Positions 18,025 through 27,196 are shown, counted from the first letter of the stretch. The stretch is DNA of 64,000 nucleotides from Streptomyces spiramyceticus (GCF_028807635.1 NZ_JARBAX010000002.1:620001-684000), one strand, 5' to 3'. The notes: a model not told the origin generated them from the sequence alone. A program made the numbers and translations.

Positions 18025-19138
18025 GTGTCGACCCCGTCTTTCACCGGTGACGCGAACCCCTACGGCGGCGGCGACCCGTACGCCGACTACCGCACCGCCG
18101 ACTTCGACTTCACGCACTTCGCCGACCTCGCCGACCGGCGGCTCGGCGAAGTGCGTGATCGCCGCCAACGACGAGTTCTTCGCCGAGCGCGAGAACATGC
18201 TGCGGCCCGAGCCGGCGGAGTTCGACCCCGAGCACTTCGGGCACAAGGGCAAGATCATGGACGGCTGGGAGACCCGCCGCCGCCGCGGCGTCGGCGCCGA
18301 GCAGCCGCACCCGACGGCCGAGGACCACGACTGGGCGCTCGTGCGCCTCGGCGCCCCCGGTGTCGTACGCGGAATCGTCATCGACACCGCCCACTTCCGC
18401 GGCAACTACCCGCAGGCCGTCTCTGTCGAGGCCACCTCGGTGCCGGGCTCGCCGTCGCCCGAGGACCTCCTCTCCGGCGATGTGAAGTGGACAACGCTCG
18501 TACCCCGTACGGCAGTCGGCGGCCACGCGGCCAACGGCTTCGCCGTCGACGTCGAGCAGCGCTTCACGCACCTGCGGGTCAACCAGCACCCGGACGGCGG
18601 CATCGCCCGCCTGCGCGTGTACGGCGAAGTCGTGCCCGACCCGGCGTGGCTGGCCACCCTCGGTACGTTCGACCTCGTCGCCCTGGAGAACGGCGGCCAG
18701 GTCGAGGACGCCTCCGACCGCTTCTACTCCCCGGCCACCAACACCATCCAGCCGGGCCGCTCCCGCAAGATGGACGACGGCTGGGAGACCCGTCGGCGCC
18801 GGGACAAGGGCAACGACTGGATCCGCTACCAGCTGGTCGAGCAGTCCGAGATACGCGCGGTCGAGATCGACACGGCGTACCTCAAGGGCAACTCGGCGGG
18901 CTGGGCGGCCCTTTCCGTCAAGGACGGCGAAGAGGGCGAGTGGGTACAGATCCTGCCGCGCACCCGGCTCCAGCCCGACACGAACCACCGCTTCGTGCTC
19001 GCCTCGGCACCGGCCGCGACCCACGTCCGTATCGACATCTTCCCGGACGGCGGCATATCGCGCCTGCGCCTCTTCGGCTCGCTGACGGAGGCGGGCGCGT
19101 CCCGGCTGGCGGCACGCCACCAGGAGCTGGGCGGCTGA
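18025..19138 (+). pseudogene. alc: allantoicase with an internal frameshift
   Basis: Allantoicase converts allantoate to ureidoglycolate and urea. The frame starts at GTG 18025 (STPSFTGDANPYGGGDPYADY...ADRRLG) and continues in the +1 frame from about 18150 (KCVIAANDEFFAERENML) to the stop at 19138. The break lies in CGGCTCGGCGAAGTGCGTG near 18141-18152. The rest of the protein is intact, with two similar beta-sandwich halves each containing MDGWETRRRR or MDDGWETRRRR and HPDGGIARLRV or FPDGGISRLRLFG. Either two bases are missing (or one is extra) in the assembly, or the gene is recently broken. Intact codon bias after the break favours a sequencing error or a very recent event. Confidence 0.88.
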
Positions 19139-19159
19139 CGCGGATCGCTTGAGCCGGTT

Positions 19160-19194
19160 GATGGGTGGCGCTCACACGGTGGGCACCACCCATC
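19160..19194. terminator. bidirectional hairpin between alc and the SDR gene
   Basis: GATGGGTGG (19160-19168) and CCACCCATC (19186-19194) are perfect arms with a 17-nt loop between the ends of two convergent genes. It fits a terminator for both. Confidence 0.65.
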
Positions 19195-19198
19195 GCCG

Positions 19199-19942
19199 TT
19201 ATGCGGCGTGGCCGCCGTCGACGAGGACCTCGGACCCCGTCATGTACGACGCCTCCTGGCTCGCCAAGTAGGCGACCAGCGAGGCCACTTCGTCCGCGCT
19301 GCCGAACCGGCCCAGGGCCGTCATGGCGCTCTGCGGCTCGGCGTACGGGCCGTCGGCCGGGTTCATGTCCGTGTCGACCGGACCCGGGTGGACAAGGTTC
19401 GCGGTGATGCCACGACCGCCCAGCTCCCTCGCCAGCGCCTTGGTCAGGCCCGACAGCGCGGCCTTGCTGGTCGCGTAGAGCGTCCCGCCCGGGCCCGGCA
19501 CGCGCGCGGCCATGCAGCTGCCGATCGTGACGATCCGGCCGCCGCGCTCCATCTTCGCGGCCGCTGCCTGCGAGGCCAGGAAGGCCGCCCGTACATTCAC
19601 CTGCAGGACCCGGTCGATGTCCGCGAGCGTGAGGCTCTCGATCGGGCCGAGAACGCCGACACCCGCATTGTTGACCAGGATGTCGAGCCGCCCGAGCTCG
19701 GCGGCGGCCCGGTCCACGGCGCCGGTGACCGCCGCGGCGTCCGCCGCGTCGGCGCGCAGCGCGATGCCGCGCCGGCCGGCGGCCTCGATCTTCTGCACGA
19801 CGTCGTGGGCGGCCTCCTCGCCCCGTACGTACGTGATCGCCACATCAGCACCGTCCTGCGCGAGCCGCAGCGCGATCGCCGCGCCCATGCCGCGGCTGCC
19901 GCCGGTCACCAGGGCGGCCGTCCTGCCGGTCATTGAAGACAT
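19199..19942 (-). CDS. short-chain dehydrogenase/reductase (FabG-like)
   Basis: 247 residues. Classical SDR signatures: TGGSRGMG (NAD(P) loop, 13-20), NNAG, the catalytic Ser (IGSCMAARVPGPGGT), Tyr and Lys in YATSKAAL, and C-terminal GSEVLVDGGHA. The arginine after the loop and the RGEEAAH region suggest NADP use. The start has GAGGA about 7 nt upstream. Substrate unknown; it has no operon partner. Confidence 0.92.
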   Translation of the reverse strand: MSSMTGRTAALVTGGSRGMGAAIALRLAQDGADVAITYVRGEEAAHDVVQKIEAAGRRGIALRADAADAAAVTGAVDRAAAELGRLDILVNNAGVGVLGPIESLTLADIDRVLQVNVRAAFLASQAAAAKMERGGRIVTIGSCMAARVPGPGGTLYATSKAALSGLTKALARELGGRGITANLVHPGPVDTDMNPADGPYAEPQSAMTALGRFGSADEVASLVAYLASQEASYMTGSEVLVDGGHAA

Positions 19943-20119
19943 CGAGGTTCCTCACATTCCGTAAGTGGTTACGGATTCAAGGAAACCGGCGCGAGGGGCC
20001 CTCCGCTGGCGGCAAACGGACGCGGCGATGAGTTCCGTGGGAGCGTGGAGTCAGAGCTGGTGACATTCATTGAGTCCATACGGACATACGGACATACGAA
20101 CCGGAGAAGGGCGCAGGAC

Positions 20120-20737
20120 ATGAAGATCACGCTCACCACGTTTCTCACACTCGACGGCGTCATGCAGGCCCCGGGCGGCCCCACCGAGGACACCAGCGGC
20201 GGCTTCGAGCAGGGCGGCTGGCTGGTCCCCTTCGCCGACGAAGGCATGGGCCGTTTCATGGAGAAGGTCTTCGACCGCGCCGACGCCTTCCTCCTCGGCC
20301 GTCGTACGTACGACATCTTCGCGGCCTTCTGGCCGCAGGTCACCGACGAGAACGACCCGATCGCGAGCCGCCTCAACAACCTCCCGAAATACGTCGTGTC
20401 CACGACCCTGGACAAGGCCGAATGGAACAACTCCACGGTCGTCGGGAGCGACGTGGCGGGCGAGATCGCACGGCTCAAGCAGCAGCCCGGCCGCGAGCTC
20501 CAGATCCACGGCAGTGGCACGCTCGCCAGGTCCCTCATGACGGAGGACCTCATCGACGAGTGCAATCTTCTGTTCTTCCCGGTCGTACTGGGCGCGGGAC
20601 AGCGGCTGTTCGAGGAGGGCTCCCGGCCGACCTCTTTCGCACTCACCGACTCCAGCACCACGGAATCCGGCGTGACGATCCAGACCTACCGGCCCACCGG
20701 GAGGCCGGAGTACGGCAGTTTCCTGCTCGACCAGTGA
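20120..20737 (+). CDS. dihydrofolate reductase-family (RibD C-terminal) protein
   Basis: 205 residues from ATG 20120 with GCAGGA just upstream; a longer in-frame start exists but has no ribosome site. The fold signature MKITLTTFLTLDGVMQAPGG, LLGRRTYDIFAAFWP and IHGSGTLARSLMTEDLIDECNLLFFPVVLGAGQRLF is that of the widespread RibD_C/YyaP group. These are NAD(P)H reductases of unknown substrate. Confidence 0.9.
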   Translation: MKITLTTFLTLDGVMQAPGGPTEDTSGGFEQGGWLVPFADEGMGRFMEKVFDRADAFLLGRRTYDIFAAFWPQVTDENDPIASRLNNLPKYVVSTTLDKAEWNNSTVVGSDVAGEIARLKQQPGRELQIHGSGTLARSLMTEDLIDECNLLFFPVVLGAGQRLFEEGSRPTSFALTDSSTTESGVTIQTYRPTGRPEYGSFLLDQ

Positions 20738-20766
20738 GGCCCGCGCGGGTACGGTGATCGCTCCGC

Positions 20767-21756
20767 GTGCGAGCCGCCGACGTCTCCACACCACCCGTCC
20801 CGGGGGAGACCGCGCCAGTGGCCGCCGCAACACAGACCGCCGTACCCGCCACCGTCACGCCGCCGTCGCCGAGCCGCGCAGCCTGGCTCACCGACCTGCC
20901 CGTACTGCTGGTGGCGGTCGTCTGGGGCGCGAGCTATCTGGCAGCCAAGGGCATCACGACGACGCAGACCGTCGTAGCCGTCCTGGTGCTGCGCTTCGGC
21001 ATCGTGCTGCCGGTGCTGGCGGCCGCCGGATGGCGCAAGCTGCGCGCGCTGAGCACCGCGCAGTGGCGGGGCGCGGGGGCGCTCGGACTCGTACTCAGCG
21101 GGATCTTCCTGCTGGAGACGTACGGCGTCGTACACACGTCGGCGACGAACGCGGGCCTCATCATCAGCCTCACCATGATCTTCACCCCGCTGGCCGAGGC
21201 GGCGGTGACGAGGGTCAGGCCGCCCCGCGCCTTCATGGGCGCGGCGGCTCTCTCGGTCGCCGGTGTGGTGCTGCTGACCCAGGGCGGCGGCTTCACGACC
21301 CCGTCGCTCGGCGATCTGCTGATGCTGCTGGCGGCGCTGGCCCGTACGGTGCATGTGCTCGCGATGGCGAGGATCAAGGCCGTACAGAACGCGGACGCGC
21401 TCTCCCTCACCACCGTCCAACTGGCCGGCGCTGTCGCGGTGTTCGCGCTCCTGGCGGCGACCCCCGGGACGGGCCCGGCCCCTTGGACGGTCGCGGCCGG
21501 CTTCGGGCCGCGCGAATGGGCGGGCCTGGTCTTCCTCTCCGTCTTCTGCACGCTGTTCGCCTTCTTCGTGCAGATGTGGGCGGTACGCCGCACGTCCCCG
21601 TCCCGAGTCAGCCTGCTGCTGGGCACGGAACCGCTGTGGGCGGCGGCGGCAGGCATCGCGATCGGCGGCGAACGGCTGGGGGTGGTGGGGCTGCTGGGCG
21701 GAATCCTGGTGCTGGCCGGCACGACGTGGGGCCGGCGGGCTGCGACGCAACGGTAG
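20767..21756 (+). CDS. DMT-superfamily (EamA) transporter
   Basis: 329 residues with ten hydrophobic helices in two EamA repeats (LPVLLVAVVWGASYLAAKGI at residue 45 and LGDLLMLLAALARTVHVLAM near 185). An unusually long polar N-terminal extension of about 40 residues precedes the first helix. The start at GTG 20767 leaves only 29 bp after the previous gene, so the pair may be one transcript. Such proteins export small metabolites; the substrate is unknown. Confidence 0.9.
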   Translation: MRAADVSTPPVPGETAPVAAATQTAVPATVTPPSPSRAAWLTDLPVLLVAVVWGASYLAAKGITTTQTVVAVLVLRFGIVLPVLAAAGWRKLRALSTAQWRGAGALGLVLSGIFLLETYGVVHTSATNAGLIISLTMIFTPLAEAAVTRVRPPRAFMGAAALSVAGVVLLTQGGGFTTPSLGDLLMLLAALARTVHVLAMARIKAVQNADALSLTTVQLAGAVAVFALLAATPGTGPAPWTVAAGFGPREWAGLVFLSVFCTLFAFFVQMWAVRRTSPSRVSLLLGTEPLWAAAAGIAIGGERLGVVGLLGGILVLAGTTWGRRAATQR

Positions 21757-21832
21757 GCAACCCGCACCCCCGCTGCGCCTACCGCACCGCGGTCGTAAGC
21801 ACCGTCCCGCCCGCGAAAGTGATCGCCCCGCG

Positions 21833-22510
21833 TCAGCCCACGTCGCCGGCTCCCTCGACGAGGCCCGCGTCATGCACCAACAGGGCGATCTGAACACGGT
21901 TGTTGAGCCCCAGCTTGGCCAGCACGCGTGACACATGCGTCTTGACCGTCGCCACGCTCATGTACAGCGCGGCGGCGATCTCTGCGTTGGACCGACCGTG
22001 CCCGACGGCGACCGCGACCTCCCGTTCTCGTTCGGCGAGCCCGGACAGCCGCCGGGCCGCGCGAGTCCTGCGGTCGTCGGGGGCGCCGGAGCCCGCGACA
22101 TGGGTGATGAGCTGCTGGGTCACGGCAGGGGAGAGGACCGGGTCGCCGGCCGCGACGCGGCGTACCGCGGCGACGATCTCGGCGGGCGGGGTGTCCTTGA
22201 GTACGAAACCGGCGGCGCCCACGCGCAGTGCGCGCAGAACCTGTTCGTCGGCGTGGAAGGTGGTGAGGACGATGACCTCGGGGGCGTCGGGCCTGCGGCG
22301 CAGTTCCTCGGTCGCGGTGAGGCCGTCCATGACGGGCATCCGGATGTCCATCAGGACCACGTCGGGCCGGTGCAGGTCGGTTGCCGCCGCGGCCTCGGAG
22401 CCGTCGGCCGCCTCCCCTACGATCTCGATGCCGTCGGCCCCGCCGAGCATGAAGGTGAGTCCGGCGCGTACGAGCGGGTCGTCGTCGACGATGAGCAGCC
22501 TGATGGTCAT
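21833..22510 (-). CDS. NarL/LuxR-family response regulator
   Basis: 225 residues. Receiver MTIRLLIVDDDPLVRAGLTFML with VVLMDIRMPVMDG (phospho-aspartate), TTF and KDTPP; output LuxR domain LSGLAEREREVAVAVGHGRSNAEIAAALYMSVATVKTHVSRVLAKLGL. The ATG overlaps the stop of the kinase gene by ATGA. It is the cognate partner of the next gene; targets unknown. Confidence 0.94.
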   Translation of the reverse strand: MTIRLLIVDDDPLVRAGLTFMLGGADGIEIVGEAADGSEAAAATDLHRPDVVLMDIRMPVMDGLTATEELRRRPDAPEVIVLTTFHADEQVLRALRVGAAGFVLKDTPPAEIVAAVRRVAAGDPVLSPAVTQQLITHVAGSGAPDDRRTRAARRLSGLAEREREVAVAVGHGRSNAEIAAALYMSVATVKTHVSRVLAKLGLNNRVQIALLVHDAGLVEGAGDVG

Positions 22511-23736
22511 GGCGCCCACGGTAGCCAGGCGCTGACGCGGAATCCGCCGCCGGGAGTGAATCCGTGTTCGAAGCGGCCGCCGGCGAGCGTGGCACGCTCG
22601 GTCAGGCCGATGAGGCCCTGGCCGGATCCGGGGACGGCCGGGACTTCGCGCCCGGGTGCGGGATTGCGTACCTCGATGGTGAGTCCGTCGCCCGGTGCGC
22701 CGGTGACCGTCACGGTGACTTCGGCGCCGGGCGCGTGTTTACGGGCGTTGGTCAGGCCCTCCTGGGCGATGCGGTAGGCGTTGCGTCCGGTGGCGGCGGG
22801 CACGGCTGCGGGCCGGTCGATGCGGTGGTCGAGGGTGACCTTCATGCCGGCTTCGCGGGACTCGGCGACGAGGGCGTCGAGTGTGGCGAGCGTGGGCTGC
22901 GGTCGGTTGTCGTCGCCGGAGCCGTCGACCGGGGCAGGTGCGCGGAGTACGCCGATGACGTCGCGCAGGTCCTGGAGCGCCTCGTGCGCGCTGTCGCGGA
23001 TCACTCCGGCGGCGCGGGCGACCTCGGCCGGGGGCGCGTCGGGCCGGAACTCCAGCGCGCCCGCGTGCACGCTGAGCAGCGTCAGCCGGTGGGCGAGTAC
23101 ATCGTGCATCTCGCGCGCGATGGCCTCGCGGGCCAGCCGCTGCGCCTGTTCGGCACGGAGGTCGGCCTCCGTCTCGGCGCGGCGGGCGCGTTCGCGCAGC
23201 GACACGACGAGCTGGCGGCGCGAGCGTACGAACATGCCCCAGCCGACGACCAGCAGGACGATCACGAGCGAGGCGATGGCGGAGGCCCGGAAGGAGGTGG
23301 TCGGGTCGGGGCGCAGGGCCGCCTGGACGAGTGCGCCGGCGAGGGAGGCTGAGGCGACGACGGCGACCGTCTTGAAGGGCCGGTGCACCGTCAGGCTGAA
23401 CAGCGCGACGATCATGGCTCCGCCGGCGACGGGTGCCATGGTCGATACGACGACCAGGGCGACCGCGAGCCCCACCGGCCAGCGCCGCCGCACCCAGAGC
23501 GCGCAGCAGGCCGCCGCGCCGGCCAGCTGGTCGAGGAAGACGACAACATCGGGGTTGCCGACGTTGGCGGCGGTGTCGGCCGCGAGGAGTCCGATGCCGG
23601 CGGCGAAGAGGAACGCCGCGATGTCGACGATCCAGTCCCGCGCGGTACGTCGACGCCGTCCGCCCCCGCGATCGCCCGGAAGGTCGGGGTCGGCCATTGC
23701 CGATGGCAGCAGCCAGCGGTACTCCTGATCGGTCAT
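22507..23736 (-). CDS. NarL-type sensor histidine kinase
   Basis: 409 residues from ATG 23736; MADPDLP 13 codons later is an alternative. Five hydrophobic helices lie between residues 35 and 165, then a coiled coil (LRERARRAETEADLRAEQAQRLA), the HisKA_3 motif REAIAREMHDVLAHRLTLLSVHA with the phospho-histidine, and the ATPase boxes NARKHA, IEVRNPAPG and GQGLIGLTERATLAGG. Lack of an outside sensor domain points to a signal within or near the membrane. Confidence 0.94.
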   Translation of the reverse strand: MTDQEYRWLLPSAMADPDLPGDRGGGRRRRTARDWIVDIAAFLFAAGIGLLAADTAANVGNPDVVVFLDQLAGAAACCALWVRRRWPVGLAVALVVVSTMAPVAGGAMIVALFSLTVHRPFKTVAVVASASLAGALVQAALRPDPTTSFRASAIASLVIVLLVVGWGMFVRSRRQLVVSLRERARRAETEADLRAEQAQRLAREAIAREMHDVLAHRLTLLSVHAGALEFRPDAPPAEVARAAGVIRDSAHEALQDLRDVIGVLRAPAPVDGSGDDNRPQPTLATLDALVAESREAGMKVTLDHRIDRPAAVPAATGRNAYRIAQEGLTNARKHAPGAEVTVTVTGAPGDGLTIEVRNPAPGREVPAVPGSGQGLIGLTERATLAGGRFEHGFTPGGGFRVSAWLPWAP

Positions 23737-23881
23737 GTCGACAAAACTACGCAGGCGGAAGCGGTGCGGCGGGCCCGCAGCCGAAGGAAACGACCAAAGT
23801 CGGGGAGGTTCAGACTTTCGGCGCTGCGGTGCAGCCCGACGACCGACGCGGGGGCGTGGGGGGCCGCGCCACGATCGCCGT

Positions 23882-24100
23882 ATGAAGAAGATTCTCGAAG
23901 TGGTGGGGTTCGTGCTGTTCGTGGCCGGCGTGTCCGGGGTGGTGCATGAGGTGACGGGGTGGTTGCCGCAGTTCTTCGGCTTCGTGCGGATCCTGGATTC
24001 CCTCGATTTCCTCAAGGGGCGTGAGCTCTACACGAACATCGTGCTGGCGGTCGTGGGCGTAGCGGTGATGGCGTCGGCGGATCGCTTCCGGCGGATCTAG
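23882..24100 (+). CDS. small two-helix membrane protein
   Basis: 72 residues: MKKILEVVGFVLFVAGVSGVVHEV (helix 1), a linker GWLPQFFGFVRILDSLDFLKG, and IVLAVVGVAVMASADRF (helix 2). It is divergent from the sensor kinase gene and may be a target of that system, which is a guess from position. No family name was recognised. Confidence 0.65.
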   Translation: MKKILEVVGFVLFVAGVSGVVHEVTGWLPQFFGFVRILDSLDFLKGRELYTNIVLAVVGVAVMASADRFRRI

Positions 24101-24120
24101 CGTGCGGGTGGGGGTGTGGC

Positions 24121-24396
24121 GCGGGTTGCCTGCGGCGCTTTTCCCCTACCCGCCCCTTCCCGCTGTGACATGTGCGGCTGCCGCCGCGTGGGGGCTCCGT
24201 CCCGGGCCCCGCTCCTCAAACTCCCCCAGATTTCGTCGGGGGGACCCCAAGGGGCTGAAAACGCCAGGGGGCTGGGGGCTTGCCCCCCGGGCGGCGGCAG
24301 CCGCACATGTCACAGCCGGGAAGAGTGGGGTCTCCCCTGCTCGAACGAAGTTGAGAGCTTGGGGAAGGGTAGGGGAACGCGCCGCAGGCAACCCGC
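24121..24396. repeat. nested inverted-repeat element between convergent genes
   Basis: Outer arms GCGGGTTGCCTGCGGCGC (24121-24138) and its exact complement at 24379-24396 enclose a second perfect pair of 25 bp (24162-24186 and 24292-24316). A diverged stretch (CCCTACCC...TTCCC) also pairs between them. The loop includes a purine-rich CCAGGGGGCTGGGGG tract. The right part contains the same AAGCTCTC...GCTCGA...CAGGG unit found inside the 287-bp element at 4235. It lies between convergent genes and has no coding frame. It is a likely Streptomyces palindromic repeat family. Confidence 0.7.
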
Positions 24397-24412
24397 ATCC
24401 ACCCCACGCGCC

Positions 24413-25264
24413 CTACGCCGCGACTGCCCCCGCAAACCCCTCCGGGTCCTCCGCCCACGGCATATGGCCCGCGCCCTCCAGCCTCACCCGCCGTACGTTG
24501 CGCAACGCCCGCTCCAGGGAGTCCACCGCCTCCCTCGGCCGTATGTCCTGCGCGCCGTCCACTATCACCACCGGGACTCTCAACACCCCGCATGCAGCGC
24601 GCAGTTGATGCGCGTTGTGGCTCCGCAGCTCCGCGTTGACGGCCGCATTGCATTCGAAGTTGACGCCCCGCCACGGCGTGGCCATCCGTTCGGCCAGGGC
24701 GCGCGCCCGCTCGCGGTCGGGGCCCGCGAAGTCCGCCGACCACTGGAGCACGCACATCTCGCGTTCCTCCGCCTCCGTACGCGACGCCCGCGCCCTCAGC
24801 GCCTCCCAGCGCGGCAGGCCTTCACCGAGCGCGGCGCGCAGTTTGCGGGCGTACTGCGGGTGCCAGTCGGCTTCCGCGTCTATTCCGGTGCCGGACACAT
24901 AGACCAGCCGGGTCACCCGCTCCGGGTGCGCGAGGGCGTAGTGCAGGGCGAGCCTGGCACCCCAGGAGTGGCCCAGCAGTGTCATCGATTCCAGCCCGAA
25001 ATGGCGGCGTACCGCATCGAGATCGGCCACCGACCAGGCCACCGAGTACGGCCCGCGCCGCTCGGAACGTCCGCACCCGCGCTGGTCCCACCGGTACACC
25101 GCCGCCCGCCCCGCGAACAGCTCGGCCACGTCCTCCAGGGTGTCCCAGAGGCCGGGTCCGCCATGGCACAGGACGAGCGGATCGGCATCGGCCCAGCCCG
25201 ACCGCGTCGCCCACAGCCGCACCCCGTCGTCCGTCCGCACCGTCTCCGTCACCGTCGACGTCAT
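24413..25264 (-). CDS. alpha/beta-hydrolase (proline iminopeptidase-like)
   Basis: 283 residues. HGGPG (oxyanion hole, near residue 34), YRWDQRGCGRSERRGPYS, GHSWGARLALHYALAHPERV with the nucleophilic serine, GAQDIRP with the acid, and GAGHMPWAEDPEGF with the catalytic histidine make a full triad. HGGPG and DQRGCGRS are typical of the prolyl iminopeptidase branch. The start overlaps the end of the Gfo/Idh gene by ATGA. Substrate unknown. Confidence 0.9.
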   Translation of the reverse strand: MTSTVTETVRTDDGVRLWATRSGWADADPLVLCHGGPGLWDTLEDVAELFAGRAAVYRWDQRGCGRSERRGPYSVAWSVADLDAVRRHFGLESMTLLGHSWGARLALHYALAHPERVTRLVYVSGTGIDAEADWHPQYARKLRAALGEGLPRWEALRARASRTEAEEREMCVLQWSADFAGPDRERARALAERMATPWRGVNFECNAAVNAELRSHNAHQLRAACGVLRVPVVIVDGAQDIRPREAVDSLERALRNVRRVRLEGAGHMPWAEDPEGFAGAVAA

Positions 25265-26265
25265 GAAGCGGGAATCTCCTCCATCCGCACTGGCCGCCGT
25301 TCCCGGCGCGACAGTTCGCACGCCTCCGCGATCCGCAGCGCGTGCAGCGCCTCCCTGCCGTCGCACGGGTTGGGGAGTTCGCCCAGCGCGACCCGGACGA
25401 AGGCATCCAGTTCCGCCTCGTACGCCGGGGCGAACCGCTCCAGGAACCCCGGCCACGGGTTCTCGGCGGCCGGCGCCCCCTTCGGCTCCGTCGAGGTGAT
25501 CGGTGTGCGGTCGTCGAGACCGACGGACACCTGGTCGAGCTCGCCCGCCAGCTCCATCCGTACGTCGTAACCGGCCCCGTTGCAGCGCGTCGCCGTGGCG
25601 GTGGCGAGCGTGCCGTCGTCGAGGGTGAGGATCGCGGCCGCCGTGCTCACGTCGCCCGCGTCGCGGAACATGTCGGGCCCCCCGTCGGACCCCACCGCGT
25701 ACACCTCGACGACCTCGCGGCCCGTCACCCACCGCAGAATGTCGAAGTCGTGGACCAGGCAGTCCCGGTAGAGGCCGCCGGACAGCGGCAGGTACGCGGC
25801 GGGCGGCGGCGCGGGGTCGGAGGTGATCGCCCGGACGGTGTGCAGCCTGCCGAGGCTGCCGGACCGTACGAGCTCGCGCGCCGTCGTGTAACCGGCGTCG
25901 AAGCGGCGCATGAAGCCGAGCTGGAGTACATTCCCCGCCGCGTCGACCTCCCGCAGCGCGCCCAGCGTTCCCGGCAGGTCCAGTGCGATCGGCTTCTCGC
26001 AGAAGGTCGGGAGACCGGCGCGCGCCGCCCGGCCGATCAGGTCCGCGTGGGCGGAGGTGGCGGAGGCGATGACCACGGCGTCGACGCCCCACGCGAAGAT
26101 CTCGTCGACCGACGGAGCGGCCGTTACGCCGAGCCGGTCGGCGACCGCGACGGCCCGCGCCGCATCCGTGTCGGTGACAAGCAGAGCACCCACTTCGCGA
26201 TGGCGGCTGAGTACGCCGGCGTGGAAGGAACCAATACGACCCGTGCCGATGAGTCCGATGCGCAT
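25261..26265 (-). CDS. Gfo/Idh/MocA-family oxidoreductase (inositol 2-dehydrogenase-like)
   Basis: 334 residues from ATG 26265 (MRIGLIGTGRIGSFHAGVL, the NAD-binding loop). FCEKPIALDL contains the family EKP motif with the catalytic lysine, and GLYRDCLVHDFDILRWVTG holds the second catalytic pair (D and H). Wording is closest to myo-inositol 2-dehydrogenases. It is divergent from the GntR regulator of the sugar ABC operon and co-transcribed with a hydrolase, so it may take part in catabolism of the imported sugar or polyol. Confidence 0.9.
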   Translation of the reverse strand: MRIGLIGTGRIGSFHAGVLSRHREVGALLVTDTDAARAVAVADRLGVTAAPSVDEIFAWGVDAVVIASATSAHADLIGRAARAGLPTFCEKPIALDLPGTLGALREVDAAGNVLQLGFMRRFDAGYTTARELVRSGSLGRLHTVRAITSDPAPPPAAYLPLSGGLYRDCLVHDFDILRWVTGREVVEVYAVGSDGGPDMFRDAGDVSTAAAILTLDDGTLATATATRCNGAGYDVRMELAGELDQVSVGLDDRTPITSTEPKGAPAAENPWPGFLERFAPAYEAELDAFVRVALGELPNPCDGREALHALRIAEACELSRRERRPVRMEEIPAS

Positions 26266-26305
26266 GGGCCCAAAGTCGCGCGATGCCCGCCACCCTGTCA
26301 AGCGT

Positions 26306-26317
26306 TTGTCCTGACAA
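26306..26317. promoter_or_regulatory. candidate GntR operator in the divergent promoter
   Basis: TTGTCCTGACAA has perfect 5-bp arms around two bases and sits between the Gfo/Idh and gntR starts. A near copy, ATGTTCGGACAA, is upstream of the first binding-protein gene at 27151. The shared site suggests that the regulator controls both units. Confidence 0.5.
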
Positions 26318-26367
26318 TCGGACTACAGGACTTCCAGTGGTCATTACCTGGGGCTACGCTCACTGGC

Positions 26368-27132
26368 GTGTCAAAACACGCGGCTGACCCCACCGTCTCC
26401 CTGCAGCTCGGCGTCGACCGGAACAGTCCGGTCCCGCTCTACTTCCAGCTGTCGCAGCAGCTGGAGGCGGCAATCGAGAAGGGCCGGCTCGCCCCCGGAA
26501 GTCTCCTCGGCAACGAGATCGAGCTGGCGGGCCGCCTCGGCCTGTCCCGCCCCACCGTCCGCCAGGCCATCCAGTCGCTCGTCGACAAGGGCCTGCTGGT
26601 CCGCCGCCGAGGCGTCGGCACCCAGGTCGTACACAGCCAGGTCAAGCGCCCCCTCGAACTGAGCAGCCTGTACGACGACCTCGAAGCCGCAGGTCAGCGG
26701 CCCGCGACCAAGGTCTTGCGGAACGCCGTCGAACCGGCCACGGCCGAGGTCGCGGCGGCGCTCGGCGTGCCGGAGGGCAGCGACGTACACCTCATAGAAC
26801 GGCTGCGTCTCGCGCACAACGAGCCCATGGCACGGCTGGTCAACCACCTGCCCGCCGGACTGCTCGCGCTCGACACCGAGCACCTGGAAGCCACCGGCCT
26901 GTACCGGATGATGCGCTCCGCGGGCATCACGCTGCACAGCGCCCGCCAGACGGTCGGGGCGCGTGCGGCCGGGGCGGACGAGGCGCGGCAGCTGGGGGAG
27001 GCGGAGGGGGCGCCGCTGCTGACGATGCAGCGGACGACGTTCGACGACACGGGGCGGGCGGTCGAGTTCGGCTCGCACATCTACCGGGCCTCGCGGTACG
27101 CCTTCGAATTCCAGCTGCTCGTCAGGCCGTGA
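26368..27132 (+). CDS. GntR-family regulator with UTRA ligand domain (HutC subfamily)
   Basis: 254 residues from GTG 26368. The N-terminal winged helix is PLYFQLSQQLEAAIEKGRLAPGSLLGNEIELAGRLGLSRPTVRQAIQSLVDKGLLVRRRGVGTQVV, and the UTRA domain occupies about residues 100-250 (RPATKVLRNAVEPATAEVAAALGV...AFEFQLLV). It directly precedes a sugar ABC operon and is divergent from a sugar/polyol dehydrogenase, so it is likely the sugar-responsive repressor of both. Confidence 0.92.
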   Translation: MSKHAADPTVSLQLGVDRNSPVPLYFQLSQQLEAAIEKGRLAPGSLLGNEIELAGRLGLSRPTVRQAIQSLVDKGLLVRRRGVGTQVVHSQVKRPLELSSLYDDLEAAGQRPATKVLRNAVEPATAEVAAALGVPEGSDVHLIERLRLAHNEPMARLVNHLPAGLLALDTEHLEATGLYRMMRSAGITLHSARQTVGARAAGADEARQLGEAEGAPLLTMQRTTFDDTGRAVEFGSHIYRASRYAFEFQLLVRP

Positions 27133-27150
27133 GCACCATCCCGCGTAAGA

Positions 27151-27196
27151 ATGTTCGGACAAAGTCTTGACGGGGCCGCGCGTACGCCGCTAGAAC
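27151..27196 (+). promoter_or_regulatory. promoter and operator of the sugar ABC operon
   Basis: ATGTTCGGACAA (27151-27162) resembles the repeat by gntR. Five bases downstream lies TTGACG (27167-27172), then an 18-bp spacer and TAGAAC (27191-27196), a fair match to a housekeeping promoter. The first gene starts 48 bp further on. A regulator on the repeat would touch the -35 region. Confidence 0.5.

Noticed and set aside
23735..24100. Longer start for the small membrane protein upstream of 23882
   Set aside because: The upstream part is basic, disordered and overlaps the divergent promoter; ATG 23882 begins a clean MKKIL helix.
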